A DNA stretch of 64,000 nucleotides from Eleusine coracana subsp. coracana (GCA_032690845.1 CM064424.1:49737511-49801510); one strand, 5' to 3'. Positions 35,077 to 46,913 are shown, counted from the stretch's first letter. Notes: generated by a model from the letters alone, not told the origin. Program-made: numbers and translations.

Positions 35077-36330
35077 TCATGAACTTTGAAGGTCCGACCC
35101 ATCCTCGCGCATCACTCGATATGCACCCGACCGAGTGAAAGGTCTTTCCCATGGAGCCGTCAGCTTATGTTTAGCAACTGTGGATTGAACTGGTTTCAAA
35201 ACCAAGTCGCCGACAGAAAAACCTCGTGACCTGACATTTTTGTCGTGGTAACACCGCAGGCTTTGCTGATATTTTGCCGACCGGACCAAAGTGGCATCCC
35301 GTTGTTCTTCTAAAAATAGTAGGTCGTCACACCTGTGACTATTTGAGCTATTTTCTTCATATGCCACCACATGGCAACATTGCTTCAGAGCCATATACTA
35401 TAGAAAATGGGGAGTGTCCCGTGGCCCAACTGACATTGGTTCTAAGACCCCACAACACTGATGGTAACTCCCGATCCCATCGTCGAGCATACTTTTCCAG
35501 TCGATCAAATATGCGGGGTTTAATTCCAGAAAGCAAGAGGTCATTTGCCCTCTCGACCTGGCCATTATTTTGCGGATGGGCGGCCGAAGCATAGCCAATC
35601 TTGAAGCCCACCCGAGTCGCAAAATCTTTAAACTCGTCTACCATGAACTGACTACCATTGTTAGTGATGACTTTGTACGGGGCACCGAACCAAGTGACTA
35701 TTTCAGTCATAAACTCAATCACCTTCTTCGCCGAAATTTAAACGACTGGTTTTGCTTCAATTCATTTAGAAAATTTATCCACCACCACAAATAGATGAGT
35801 GAAGCCACCTTGAGCCTTCATGAAGCGTCCAACAATATCTAAACCCCATACTAAAAATGGCCATGTTATGGGTATGTTTTGAAGCTCGGTGGCCAATACG
35901 TGCATCTGGAGGGCGAAGAACTAACAACCTTCGCACTTTTGAACGATGTCTTTAGCATCGACGCAAGCAGTCGGCCAGTAAAATCCCTGTCTCATTGCTT
36001 TGGCCGCAATCATAGATGGACCCACATGATTACCACATATGCCGGCATGAATTTCCCTCAATATAGCTATGCCCTCATCTTGTGACAAGCATTTCATCAG
36101 TATCCCATGTGGACTTTGCTTGTACAAGAGATGATCAACTATGCAATATGATATGGACTTACGAATGATTCGAAGGGCTTCCTCTTTGTCGGTTGGTAAT
36201 GTGCCATGATCTAAATACTCTACAAAGGGAGTGCGCCAGTCTATTTGGATGACAGCTACCTGAGATGTTGCTCCTTCTTTTGGTATAGACTGCACCATAG
36301 TTTGCTGAGATAGTACAGATGGCTTGTGTA
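35077..36330 (-). pseudogene. Element D integrase
   Basis: Zinc-binding part GICGNHVGPSMIAAKAMRQG ... VQKCEGC, then VWGLDIVGRF. The second catalytic aspartate is lost: TNNGSQF where element F has TDNGTQF. The glutamate is present in GQVERAND. The C-terminal GPY/F region (PWERPFTRSGAYRV) lies at 35170-35095. Several stops break the frame. Confidence 0.85.
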
Positions 36331-36739
36331 AATCATCGAGGAGTACTCCATCAGGTATTTTAGATCTACTGGACCCAATCTTGGCCAGCTCGTCCACCTC
36401 CTCATTATTCTTCTAGAGGACATGTTTGTACTCGATGCCATCAAACTTGTCTTCTAGCTTCCGAACTTCAGTGTAGTAGGCTGTCATACTCTCGTGAGAA
36501 CGACACCAATCCTTTGTCACTTGATTGATTACTAGTGCTGAGTCATTGGAGACGCTTAACCTTTGGACGCCAAGTGATACAGCCATCTGATGACCATGCA
36601 ACAAGGCTTCATATTCGGCTGCATTATTAGACGCGCGGAAATGCATTCGAAGGACATACCATAACTTAGCTCGATCTGGGCATGTCAATATGACCCCTGC
36701 TCTGGCACCCTCCAGGTGTAGGGAACCGTCAAACGCCAT
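36331..36739 (-). pseudogene. Element D second RNase H (archaeal type)
   Basis: MAFDGSLHLEGARAGVIL, SNNAAEYEALLHG, SNDSALVINQV and DELAKIGSSRS give the four acidic positions of a cellular/archaeal-type RNase H. Tat elements carry this as a second domain after the retroviral one. One TAG lies between VL and KNNEEVDELAK. Confidence 0.8.
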
Positions 36740-36760
36740 TGTCCAGTAGCTTAGTTCTTG

Positions 36761-37332
36761 CTAGGTGGGTGGTAATTCACATTCTGTCCACTCGACGACG
36801 AAGTCGGACAACGCCTGACCTTTGATCGTGTTACGAGGTTTGAAAGTGATGTCATATGATCCAAGCTTGACGGCCCACTTGGCTATTTTTCCGGTTGCTT
36901 CTCGGTTGTGGAGCAGCTCACCCAACCCGAATGATGTATGGACCTCAGTTGGATGGTCCTCAAAGTAGTGCTTCAACTTCCGAGATGTCATTAGTAATGC
37001 ATAAACCAACTAAAGTATCATACCTTGGAATCCGATAGGACCTCGCTGATGAAATAAACCGGCCTCTGCACCTTTTGAGATTTGCCATCTTCCGCCCGCT
37101 CCACCGCCAGCACCATGCTGACCACGTGTATGGTTGCAAAGATGTACAACTGCAAAGGTTCATTGGGCTCTGGGGGAGTTAGCACCAAAGGGCCACTAAT
37201 GTAAGCCTTAAAGTCCTCCAAAGCCTTCTGTGCTTCATCATTCCAAACGAATGATTCTTGCTTCTTGAGCAGTCGGAAGAAGGGTAGTCCTCGAACGCCA
37301 AGTCGTGACACAAACTGACTGAGTGCTGCCAT
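36761..37332 (-). pseudogene. Element D first RNase H
   Basis: The retroviral-derived RNase H region is diverged: WNDEAQKALEDFKAYISGPL, LQLYIFATIHVVSMVL and KWAVKLGSYDITFKPRNTIK. In Tat elements this domain often keeps few catalytic residues, which fits. A stop at 37018 splits it. Confidence 0.75.
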
Positions 37333-38170
37333 GCAGCCGGTTAGCTTCTAAATGTCCTTTTGTGAATGCAGGGGTCCCATTCGTAATATGGCGTTCACTT
37401 TTTCGAGATTTGCTTCAATCCCTCGATGTTATACAAGAAAGCCGAGTAATTTTCCCGATGGGATGCCGAAGACGCATTTCTCAGAATTGAGCTTCATATT
37501 GTATTTGCGAAGATTGCCGAATGTCTCATCCAAGTCGGATATCAAGTCGGAGGGGAGCCGGCTTTTAACCACCACGTCATCAACATAGGCTTCGACATTT
37601 CTTCCTATCTGGCTATCCAGGCACCGTTGCATGGTTCGCCGGTAACTGGCGCCAGCGTTTTTCAGACCAAAGAGCATTGTTGTGTAACAAAAGGCCCCGA
37701 ATGGCGTGATGAATGAAGTTTTGAGCTGGTCGGATTTATTTAAGGGAACCTGATGGTACCCCGAATAGGCGTCTAAGAAGCACAACAAAGCGCATCCAGC
37801 CGTTGAGTCGACCACCTAATCTTTGCGCGGGAGGGTGAATGGATCTTTGGGACAAGCTTGGTTAAGGCCAGTATAATCCACGCACATCCGCCACTCTTAA
37901 TTTTTCTTTCTCACCAGGACTGGGTTGGCTAACTAGTCAGGGTGAAAATCTTCTTTGATAAATCCGACCACCAATAGTCGGCCAATTTTTTTTCTAATCG
38001 CATCCTTTTGGCCCTGCAAGAATCATCTAAGTTGCTACCTCACGGGCCTACCATTGTCTCGAATGTGAAGTTTGTGCTCAGCCTTTTGCCTTGGAACACC
38101 CGACATATCATAGGGTTTCCATGCAAATATGTCTTTATTACTTTGAAGAAAAAGGATGAGCGCGATTTCC
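37333..38170 (-). pseudogene. Element D reverse transcriptase
   Basis: Motifs WRMCVDYTGLNQACPKDPFT, FLDAYSGYHQVPLNKSDQ, LFGLKNAGASYRRTMQ and catalytic YVDDVVVKS. Stops at several glutamine or tryptophan positions (for example before VVDSTAG and after GFLV). Confidence 0.85.
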
Positions 38171-38176
38171 TATTTA

Positions 38177-38830
38177 TCACCTAAATTGACCCCAATATTG
38201 GTGGTCACTATCATCTAAGTGAATTTTCTTGGACTCCATGGCTTCCGCCTGCACCGTGGCCTTCAGCGCCTTCTTGGGAGGTGAGTCAAGCATGGCCTCC
38301 TCCGCCGTTGCCATCTCCACCTTCAACTCGGCCAGCTCTGATGCCACCACCTTCTTTTCTATCAGCTCATAACTGCCATTGTCACAGTCGTACGAGGTCC
38401 GAACATCCGAGCGAAGTGAAATGACTCCATTCGGTCCCAACAACTTCATCATCATATACGGGTAATGAGGTATGGCCATAAACTTGGCGATGGCTGGCTG
38501 CCCTATGATGGTGTGGTATGTAGAGTCCAGGTCTGGAACCTCGAAGGTAATATGCTCCGTCCTGAAGTTCTCCCAAGTGCCGAACGTCACTGGCAGAGTG
38601 ATTTGCCCCAGGGGAACGGTTTGCATACCAAGGATCACGTCGTGAAACGGCGATTGGCTTGGCTTGAGGTCAGTCAAGGGTATGTCGAGCTCCTTGAAGG
38701 TCTTCATAAAGAGGATGTCTAGACTGCTGCCGCCGTCCACCAGTACCCTATTCAACCGAACTTGGTTAACAGTCGGTGTCAGTACTAAGGGATATTTCCC
38801 TGGTCTGGGGATGTAATCCCGATGGTCCAA
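38177..38830 (-). pseudogene. Element D protease region
   Basis: Open 217-codon frame with active site LVDGGSSLDILF (D-G-G in place of D-S/T-G, usual in Tat). The C-terminal part is rich in A/E. Part of the polyprotein; the neighbouring frames are broken. Confidence 0.8.
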
Positions 38831-39045
38831 CCAATCAAAAGTAATGGGGACCTCAGACCAACAAAAATAGTGAGGTATCGTTGGTGAAACCGAGTAGACC
38901 TCTCTGTACTGGATCTTCTGCTGGCACTTCGAATCTGCTGTGCATCTACCGCAGATGTAATTGATCTCACGTTCGGGATCTTGGAATTCTTCCTTGTCCT
39001 CATCTTGGTTGTCCTTATCCGCGTCTTTTCTGCACCCTTGGTAAT

Positions 39046-41150
39046 CTAGGGACAGTCTTTGTAGACTTTCAGAGCATGATGCATGAAATTCTTTAGCTTA
39101 AAGCATTCCCTGGCTTTGTGCTCACCGTCATGTAGCAGGCAAGGACCGTCAAGCATTTTGTCAAAGTCATACTGAGTGACCTGTTTCTTCCAGTTGGGGC
39201 GCTCCGTGTTGGCCATTTTTCGGTCTTGCTTACGCTTCCTGTCACCATCCTTGTTGTAGTTGGACAGGCCCGATTGATTACGGTTCTGAGGTGCCTCATC
39301 CTTGTATTGGCGAACTTGGAAGAGAGCCGAGTTGCCAGCAGCGTATTTGTCGGCCATGGTGAAGAGTTCCTTGGCCAACAATCCTCCAGCAGTGTCTAAT
39401 CTTCCGATCTTCTTGATCAAGTCATCGTCACGAAGTCCACCCTGGAAGGCAGCAACAACTTGAGCGTCCGAGATGTTGGGGATGGTATTCTTCACTCGGC
39501 AGAAGCGCTGGATGTACTCTCGCAATGGCTCCCGGTCCCGCTGCTTAATCCAGGCGAGCTCCCAGTGGTTCCCTGGTCTGTCGAAAATAGCTTGAAAGTT
39601 GGCGGTGAACTGTCGGCAAAGCTCTGCCCATGAACTGATGGAATTGCCACGCAGATTGGTGAGCCAAGTTCTGGCTGCCGGGGCCAAACATACATGTAGA
39701 TAATTAGCCATGAAAAAGTTGTCACCGCCAAGTGCCCGTATGGCAGTTGAATAGACGTGAAGCCAATTGCATGGGTCCGTCTTGCCGTCATACTTCTCGA
39801 TGCCAACCGGTTTGAAGCCGGCCGGCCAACTAATGGTTCGTAATCCCGAGTAAAGGCCCGAATGCCGTCCTCGTCATCGTAGTCTTCGAGAGCGGGAGTC
39901 CGTTCCCGCTCGTGACCAGCTTCTCGGTGAGCTCTATTCTTGTGGCGACCCTCGTCCCATCAATCCTGGTATCGATCGTCTCTGGGCGGCTCTCTCATGT
40001 TGTTGCGCTCATAGTATCAGTCATCAATGAAACCGCGGCGGCATCATTCATCTTCGTATTCTCGGCGGGCCGCGTCGTCCCTCTCTTGGTATCTGTTGTC
40101 CAATCGAACCCTAGCATCGCGTGGTGGTATGCCATTGCATAGATCAACGTTTGGATGCCGATCATGGTAGTCTGCAATGGGCCGTCATCGTGGTGCGGTC
40201 GGCGGGGTTGCCTGCCGATCGGTGCATTGTAGGTCCCTTCTTTCCTGGCTGGGACCGAACTGGCAGCCCCAGATACCGTTTTACTCAGTGTTGATCGCAC
40301 TGCATGCATCTTCAGTACAGCCGCAACCCTGATGTGTGCCTTTAACTGGATGACCTGAGGTGTCAACTCTGGGGTGACTTGGAGCATGGGCTCCAAAGAG
40401 CTTAGGAGGGCTGCCGCAGCCGTGATGTTATGCTGTGGGGTTTTGAAGACGTCTTCACCATCAAGTTTTAATGTGATGTCGCCCATGTCTAGATTTTGCA
40501 TGACCCAGGATCTCTACCGAGCATCTGATCGTTGGAGTGGGGGAGTGGCAGCGTCTGGGTCGTCGTCTTCGGGATCAGTTTCCTGTCCGTCCTGGTGCTA
40601 CATGTTTGCTCGTGGGGCGGCTGCGCCGATGTTTCTCCGCCAGTGCCTCCTTGGGCGGCTGGTGCCACCATGAACACCTCGTGATAATCCGACGAGCAAC
40701 TTTCCGAGTCACTTGGCCCTTCAATCAAGTCCAGAACTAGCTCGTATTCAAGGCTGATTGTTGCTACTAAATCTCGATTCATAGAAAAAATTGGGATTTT
40801 AATCCGACTGATCCATATGAAAAGTCGGGAGATTGACCACAGTGAGGTCTGAGTCGGCCAAGGTTGCCGATCGGCTTGTTGTGAGCAATGTTGAGCAGGA
40901 TCCCGGGAGGGTTTCCATTTGAAGGACCGTCGCCGTGTTGTTAAAGCCGAGTGGGAACCAGCCGGTCAGGTAGATTCGCTCGGTCGTCCAAGCTCTGCTG
41001 ATGCCTAGATCTAAAGGTGCGACGACCACCGGAACGGTCGTTTGATCTTGCTTGACGAGGTCCCCGCTTTGATCGGCTACGAAGCTGACGGTGCCAAAGC
41101 GAATCTTATATCCCGGGCAGAACTTGATGTCGACAAAAGCCATCGATTTC
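39046..41150 (-). pseudogene. Element D gag
   Basis: The N-terminal frame starts near MAFVDIKFCPGYKIRF. The next, MQNLDMGDITLKLDGEDVFK, is open 40501-39995. The capsid frame 39711-39046 has FCRVKNTIPNISDAQVVAAF and ends with the nucleocapsid-like CLLHDGEHKARECF. Several frame changes separate the parts. Confidence 0.8.
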
Positions 41151-41172
41151 AACTGAGTTGGACTCAACACTG

Positions 41173-41191
41173 CCCCTTCCTGGCGCACCAA
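41173..41191 (-). promoter_or_regulatory. Element D primer-binding site
   Basis: Minus strand TTGGTGCGCCAGGAAGGGG, one base inside the LTR. The F copy is TTGGTGCGCCAGGTAGGGG. This is a primer type seen in grass Tat elements; the tRNA is not assigned here. Confidence 0.75.
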
Positions 41192-41192
41192 C

Positions 41193-41609
41193 TATTGAGA
41201 GATATTCTTGATAGTAGATCTAGGTATGCGTATGAGTATGAAATATTGATAGACACATAACACAGGGTTTATACAGGTTCGGGCCTCCTAGAGGATAACA
41301 ACCCTATGTCCTGTTTGGTGTTTCTGTATTGCTAGGGTTCGCACTGGAATTACGGTTCCAATACGAGTCTATGTCTTTCCGAAGACCCCTTGCCCTCCTT
41401 ATATATCCGAAGGGCAGCGGTTTATATAGTAATCTTTTATTCTATTACAACATATCCTATCTATCCATAATATCTGCTAACCTAACTTGTTGCTTACTCA
41501 AACAAATATCTAAGTAAATATGTCCTAAACCAAATCTTCATAACCGAGCCCCTAGCCCACTCGACCATATAGTCGAGTGGTTAGGTATCCCGGGTACATA
41601 TGTCCTATA
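41193..41609 (-). repeat. Element D 5' LTR
   Basis: 417 bp copy of 29752-30168. Both ends are mutated (TATTGAG, CCTATA), so no canonical TG..CA remains. Inverted TATA box at 41399-41405. Confidence 0.85.
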
Positions 41610-41614
41610 GTGTC

Positions 41615-42179
41615 CATCTGTTATTTTCTCTAGGAGTCAAAAGCACAAGATATAGAGAATGCATTGCAGACAAATAAGGGCTGGTAAATATTATTATGAT
41701 GAAGATGATGATCAACCACCAAAGAAGGTCTAGAAGCCAAAAGTGAAGTCGCGGGTACAGGCTTCAGGTGCTACAATAGGCATGATGATGATGTTGCCTC
41801 TAGAATTCATGGCTTCAGAAGAGGAATTGTTTGTTGTTGAAAGAAGTGAACCGCAACTCATATTTGATACTCAACAAGCAGTATTTGATAAACCAGATGA
41901 GTCTAAACATCGACACTTTAAGGCTTTGTACTTGAAGGGTTTTGTTAATGGGATGCCGATGGGAAAGATGATGGTCGATGGAGGTGTTGTAGTAAATATT
42001 ATGCCGATCACTACTGTCAAGAAATTGGGAAAAACTGAAGATGATTTGATCGACACTAATATGATTTTGAGAGACTATGGTGGTCGTACTATAGCAGCTA
42101 AGGGAGTTTTGAATATGGAACTCACAATCGACAGTAAGACTTCGCTAGTCACTTTCTTTGTGATTGATGGAAAGGGAAC
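41615..42179 (+). pseudogene. Element E protease, N-terminal part
   Basis: Resumes after the GTGTC duplication (41610-41614). An open frame from 41743 carries RVQASGATIG, SKHRHFKALYLKGFVNGMP and the active site MVDGGVVVNIMP, ending VTFFVIDGKGT, where element F interrupts it. 42175-42179 is the GGAAC target duplication. The rest of the domain is at 63409-63531. Confidence 0.85.
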
Positions 42180-42588
42180 TGTGGTATGTATATACCAGGG
42201 ATACCTCGCCACTCGGATATATTGTCGAGTGGGCCAAGGTCCAATAAATATGAAGACCCATGAAGATAACTATTCAGATTGTTACTTGGAGTACACGACA
42301 AGTCAATAATAGAGATAGAAAGTTAGAGATAGAGTCATAGTCGGAGATCATGGTGTAACCGACTAAGACACTTACCATGTAACCCCCCCCCCCCCCCCCC
42401 GGATATATAAGGAGGGGAAGGGGCTCTTTTGGAGGGATCCATCCCGAATAATACACTACAGAACACAGGACGTAAGGTTGTTATCATCCGGGAGGCCCGA
42501 ACCTGTCTAAACCTTACGTCTTGTCTGTCCATCGATCTTTCATACTCATACGCATACCTAGATCTACTATCGAGAATATCTCTCGACA
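42180..42588 (+). repeat. Element F 5' LTR
   Basis: 409 bp from TGTGGTATG to CTCTCGACA. A run of 18 C (42383-42400) stands where the 3' LTR has CCTGCCCCCC. The TATA box follows at 42404-42410. Confidence 0.93.
42404..42410 (+). promoter_or_regulatory. TATA box of element F 5' LTR
   Basis: TATATAA before GGAGGGG, matched at 63224-63230 in the 3' LTR and, inverted, in both LTRs of D. Confidence 0.6.
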
Positions 42589-42589
42589 G

Positions 42590-42608
42590 TTGGTGCGCCA
42601 GGTAGGGG
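42590..42608 (+). promoter_or_regulatory. Element F primer-binding site
   Basis: TTGGTGCGCCAGGTAGGGG one base after the LTR. Confidence 0.8.
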
Positions 42609-42619
42609 CCGCATTGAGT

Positions 42620-43420
42620 GTGCGTGGGCACGGGCGGCGGCGGCATCAAGTTTCGTTGACATCAAGTTTCGCCCGGGAGACAAGATCTGCTTTGGCACTG
42701 TTAGCCTCATCGCCGACCAGCATGGGAACCTCGTCAAGCATGAGGGCGCGGCCCACTCGAACGCTGCCTCGACCAACCAGAGCAATCTGGCTGGCCGACT
42801 CCCGCTCGGCCTCAACAACACGACAACAGCTTTCTAGGCGGAGACCCTTTCGGGCGACAACTCAACGTTGTCCGCAATACCCCGATTGGCAAACTTGGTC
42901 GGTTTGGGTTACACTACGATTGATCTCCCGGCTCGTCACATGGACCAGTCGGACAAAGATCCCAAATTTTTCGACAAATCAAGATTCGACGCAGCAATCG
43001 GTCTCGAAAGTAAGTCACTCCTGGACTTGATTGAAGAGCCGAGTGATTCAGAGAGTTGTTCCTCTGACTTCCACGAGGTATTCATGGTAGCACCTATTGC
43101 TCAGGGGCAAGTAGACGGTGAAACATTGGCGGATGCTGCCACGCACGGCACTGCGCCGCGTGTAGATGGACATGAAACCGACCTCGAAGACGGTGATCCA
43201 AACGCTGCCACCCCCCCGCTTCGAAGACCGGATGCTCAGCAGAGACCCCGAGTCATGCAAAACTTAGACATGGGAGACCTCACCTTAAAACTTGATGGTG
43301 AGGACGTCTTCAAGACCCCACAACACAACAATATGGCTGCGGCAACTCTCCTACAAACAATAGAACACCTGCTCCAAGTCTCCCCAGAGTTGACACCTCA
43401 GGTCAACTCTGGGGAGACTT
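42620..43420 (+). pseudogene. Element F gag, part 1
   Basis: N-terminal Gag matching D: a DIKFRPGDKICFGTV stretch, then the open frame from 42868 with DLIEEPSDSESCSSDFHEV and MQNLDMGDLTLKLDGEDVFK. Homology to D stops after ACCTCAGGTCA (43405). The next 15 bases form a foldback with upstream sequence and lead into array G. Part 2 begins at 53143. Confidence 0.8.
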
Positions 43421-43752
43421 ACCAGGGGGGGCGCCCACAATATGGGCCTAAGGCCCGACACGATACATGGCCAAGTTGGCCCAAAATAGGTGGCACAACA
43501 CCTTGTCATGGTCACATATTATGGCTCACGACCCTTCGGGAGCTAGGACCAGAACCAAAACAACGGCGTCGTCGTCCTCTTTCCAACGCATCAAAGAACG
43601 CCTCGTTTGGACGTTGGATGTGGGAGATATCATCAAAACCCTGAAGGGGTGTCGGCTGAATCCGAGACGAACGCGACGACTGAGTTGGTGACGACTTGTA
43701 ACTTGGGAAAGGTCATGATATGCGCGTATCCAGCATGGTGATGTCCTCATCA
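43421..43752 (-). repeat. Array G LTR1, truncated
   Basis: Only the U3-side 332 bp remain; the left ~430 bp are missing. Nearly identical to LTR2 and LTR3 where present. The break falls exactly at the end of a 19-bp inverted repeat (43402-43420). Confidence 0.9.
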
Positions 43753-43915
43753 TCCTCCCCTTCTTGAATTGGAGTCGCCCTCGACTCCATATCAGCATCA
43801 ATCTCCTGCAAAAGGTTAGTACTAGCAGAATGCAAAGTTCAAGATACATGACCATCAATAGTTGATATATCATGACAAAGCATAGTATAGCAAGGTGCAT
43901 CATGATTCACAAAGA

Positions 43916-45058
43916 TCAGTAACAGTAGATGTTATAGCAAGAAAAACACCTCCCTTTAACTGAATACCCATCAGCGGTAGCGATGAAAGCACGACGACTA
44001 GGGCAATCCTTCATGACATGTCCCATGCCCTTGCAGCGGTGGCAAATTATGGTGGTGGAGGAGCCACTCCTAGTACCGGAAGTAGTAACCTTCTTCTGGT
44101 GTTGGTGCTGCACACTAGACGATTGCGCTACAGAAGTAGGCGCAAGTGGAAAAGTTGTTGCTGGTGTCTTAGCAACATGACTCTTCAAGTTCTCTACTCC
44201 AGTGCGTTGCTAGAGATATTGCTCAGTGTTGGACCTGCAAGATTGCTGTGGAAGGCGATCCTGTACTTCTCGTTCAGCCTTAAGAGCAATATGATACAAT
44301 TGGCTGAACCTATTCCACTCTTTATAGTCAACAATATTCTGGATATCACGGTTCAAACCACCAAAAAATCTAGCACTAGTTTCAAGATCATCTTCATGTA
44401 TATCACAAAGTGCTAAACCAATAAGCAATTCCTGATAATATTCCTCTACTGTTTTACTACCTTGTGTTAAAGATTGTAATTTCAAACGTAAATCACGTTG
44501 GTAATAAGGAGGAACAAAACGAGATTTCATGCGTTGTTTCAAAACAGACCAAGTGGCAGGTATAGCAGCATTAATATTACAAAGATCATTCCACCAAAAC
44601 AGAGCAAAACCTGTAAACTCACTAGTAGCAAGTCTAACTCTATGCTCAGCAGGAACTAAATGAGAATTAAATTTTTGTTCAACAGCAAGTTCCCAATCTA
44701 GGTATGCCTCAGGGTCAGCACTACCGGCAAACGGTGGTATGTTAAATTTGGGCTTAACAAAAGTATCAGTATTACCACGATTGTTATTACCTCTCATACC
44801 GTGTCGATTATGGTGAAGACGGTCTGTATCACGGTCAAAATCATCATCAGCAGCAGCTCGTTGAGGTGGGGGTCGTTGTTCAACATCCTCAATGCGGTGG
44901 ACGACAGTGTTGATGTGACCCATCAACTCGGCAAACTTCGTTTCCATGAATGTCCGCTGGTCCGCAAGAAGCTTTGTGAGCTCGGCCTTGGAGACGCAAT
45001 CATTGAAGTCTGTAGGGGACTCCAACTCTCCAGGTGTCCCTTTCCCTTTCTCTGACAT
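43916..45058 (-). pseudogene. Array G internal 1 gag
   Basis: Starts MSEKGKGTPGELESPTDF at 45058. Capsid VKPKFNIPPFAGSADPEAYL and VEQKFNSHLVPAEHRVR are close to element B. A TAG follows RSNTEQYL where unit 2 has glutamine. The zinc knuckle CHRCKGMGHVMKDC is kept. Just after it a ~647-bp deletion (unit 2 equivalent 47130-47776, with a 3-bp microhomology ATA) joins gag to the end of the protease region and removes the protease. Confidence 0.88.
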
Positions 45059-46135
45059 GGTTAAAAGCAAAAGACAAGACTAAAACAAAAAGATTAGCCC
45101 TATCAACTAGCAGGCAGTAGATGGTGTAGAAAGTGGAAAACAATATCAGAAGCAATGTATCACAATCTTGCAAGTGTTCTTACCAAAGCCAAACAGGTCG
45201 ACACAATCTGTAGTTGAGCTTGGGTGTAACAGTTGCAAGGAAGAAACCTGTGCTCCAATATGTATAGCTTGGAAGGCTAATATGTATGTCACTGGAACAC
45301 AATTCAATAACAGATAGTAGCACTAAATAAATGTCCAAAGCAGTGTCCTAGTTGCTGGCAAAAGAATCGTGTTCAAAAATAGTTGTGACAACAAGAACAA
45401 TGGCAAAGAACAATAGAAAAGGCAGCAAGGAACAAAACAGACTTCACAAACTTAGAATTTTCAGGGCGGGGGGGGGGGGGGGTGCAAATCAAAATCTTGA
45501 TTCTTCTGTATGATTTTTCCACTATTTTTCTATGATAGAGGAACACAAAGGAAGGAACCACAAGAAGTTTCAACTCAAACAGAGGGAAAACAAAGGGTAG
45601 GCAAAATCTCCAAGTTTCACCAAAAGCGCTATTTTTGACTTGACAATTTTTTTTCTATTTTTTCCCAATTTTTTTGAATTTTTTGACGAGGGCACACAGG
45701 GCAGAGCCAATTGTGGGTCACATCAACATTGAGTCAAGAATCTGCTGTAAAAATTTCAGCCCTATCGGAGCAATGAGCGAAAAGTTATGCCTATTTTACC
45801 GAAGGTATGTCAAGATACGGTTTCCGGGGGGACGGAGGGGGGGGGGGGGGGAAACCGAATCGGGTAGGGTTTTTTTGTTGGCAACAGATTGTGGGTGTGG
45901 TGGGTGGGTGACACGATGGTGAATCCAATGGAAAACACGATGGTGATGGTGGTGTGCAGCAGAGATCAAAATACAACCGAATCGAAATACAAATTCAAAC
46001 CAGCAACTGAACTCGACTAGGACACAAACTCAACACTACGGACTCTGAAATTAAATTATGCATAGCCTAAACTCGACTAGGACACAAACTAGGAATCTAA
46101 AGGGAAGAACACGATAATACCTCACGGGGAACCTA
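45059..46135 (-). other. Array G internal 1 leader
   Basis: About 1.08 kb between primer site and gag ATG, without a gene. It holds two G-runs on the plus strand (about 45467-45482 and 45838-45851) and segments shared with the B leader. The unit 2 equivalent (48869-49946) is almost identical. Confidence 0.75.
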
Positions 46136-46149
46136 GGAATCTGATACCA
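46136..46149 (-). promoter_or_regulatory. Array G primer-binding site
   Basis: Minus strand TGGTATCAGATTCC, two bases inside LTR2 (after ACATCA-AG). The initiator-Met primer is matched for ten bases. The same site occurs at 49947-49960 and 52366-52378. Confidence 0.8.
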
Positions 46150-46151
46150 CT

Positions 46152-46913
46152 TGATGTAAATATGGCCCGATCTTCCGAGAGGTAAGGGGATAAACTCGAA
46201 TTTGGGGAACTCGGCGTCGACGACCCGGCTTGAATCAGACAAGATCCAACCCCGCAACCGTTACACCAAGCACAACTTGATTATTCGTGCATGCGAAATC
46301 GAGAACACAAGCAAGAGAGGATAAACACGCAATCTGAAATTGCAAATATGGATGAAGCGAATCACAAGAAAAGGTTCAAGCTCTGAACACAAAAGGACTA
46401 ATCGCCACACTGGTGTAGAACAAGAACAGGGGCCCTGGATTACTGTAAAAGGACATGTTGCCACAGTTACAATAATTCGATCAAGTTTCTCTCTGGAAAA
46501 CTGAACTAAACAAAATCCGAAACTAAAAGACAGCGGCTACTGAGTTTATGTAGAAAACAAAGACGTCCTAGGGTTGGGGGCGACCAGGGGGGCGCCCACA
46601 ATATGGGTCTAAGGCCCGACACAATACATGGCCAAGTTGGCCCAAAATAGGTGGCACAACACCTTGTCATGGTCACATATTATGGCTCACGACCCTTCTG
46701 GAGCTAGGACCAGAACCAAAACAACGGCGTCGTCGTCCTCTTTCCAACGCATCAAAGAACGCCTCGTTTGGACGTCGGATGTGGGAGATATCATCAAAAC
46801 CCTGAAGGGGTGTCGGCTGAATCCGAGACGAACGCGACGACTGAGTTGGTGACGACTTGTAACTTGGGAAAGGTCATGATATGCGCGTATCCAGCATGGT
46901 GATGTCCTCATCA
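46152..46913 (-). repeat. Array G LTR2
   Basis: 762 bp, TGATGT to ATCATCA as read on plus. Flanked left by primer site and right by polypurine tract (46914-46929), so it serves as 3' LTR of unit 2 and 5' LTR of unit 1. About two differences from LTR3. Confidence 0.93.

Larger units (their letters stand above)
29752..41609 (-). mobile_element. Element D: Tat-lineage retrotransposon with antisense gene
   Basis: Complete minus-strand element of 11.9 kb. LTRs of 417 bp (29752-30168, 41193-41609) differ at roughly 35 sites by eye. Target duplication GTGTT/GTGTC has one mismatch. Primer site TTGGTGCGCCAGG. Order: gag, protease, RT, RNase H, second RNase H, integrase, then ~5 kb holding a spliced gene on the opposite strand. 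Dual RNase H and the extra region place it in the Tat lineage. Confidence 0.9.

Noticed and set aside
42602..43030. Arg/Ser/Thr-rich 5' frame of F on plus strand
   Set aside because: Wrong frame: the frame homologous to D gag N-terminus (DIKFRPGDKICFG) overlaps it.
43526..43903. Repeated 74- and 125-128-codon frames in the array (also near 46690, 50500 and 52860)
   Set aside because: They span LTR edges and are shadows of the protease/tail frame in other frames; their recurrence only reflects the repeat.
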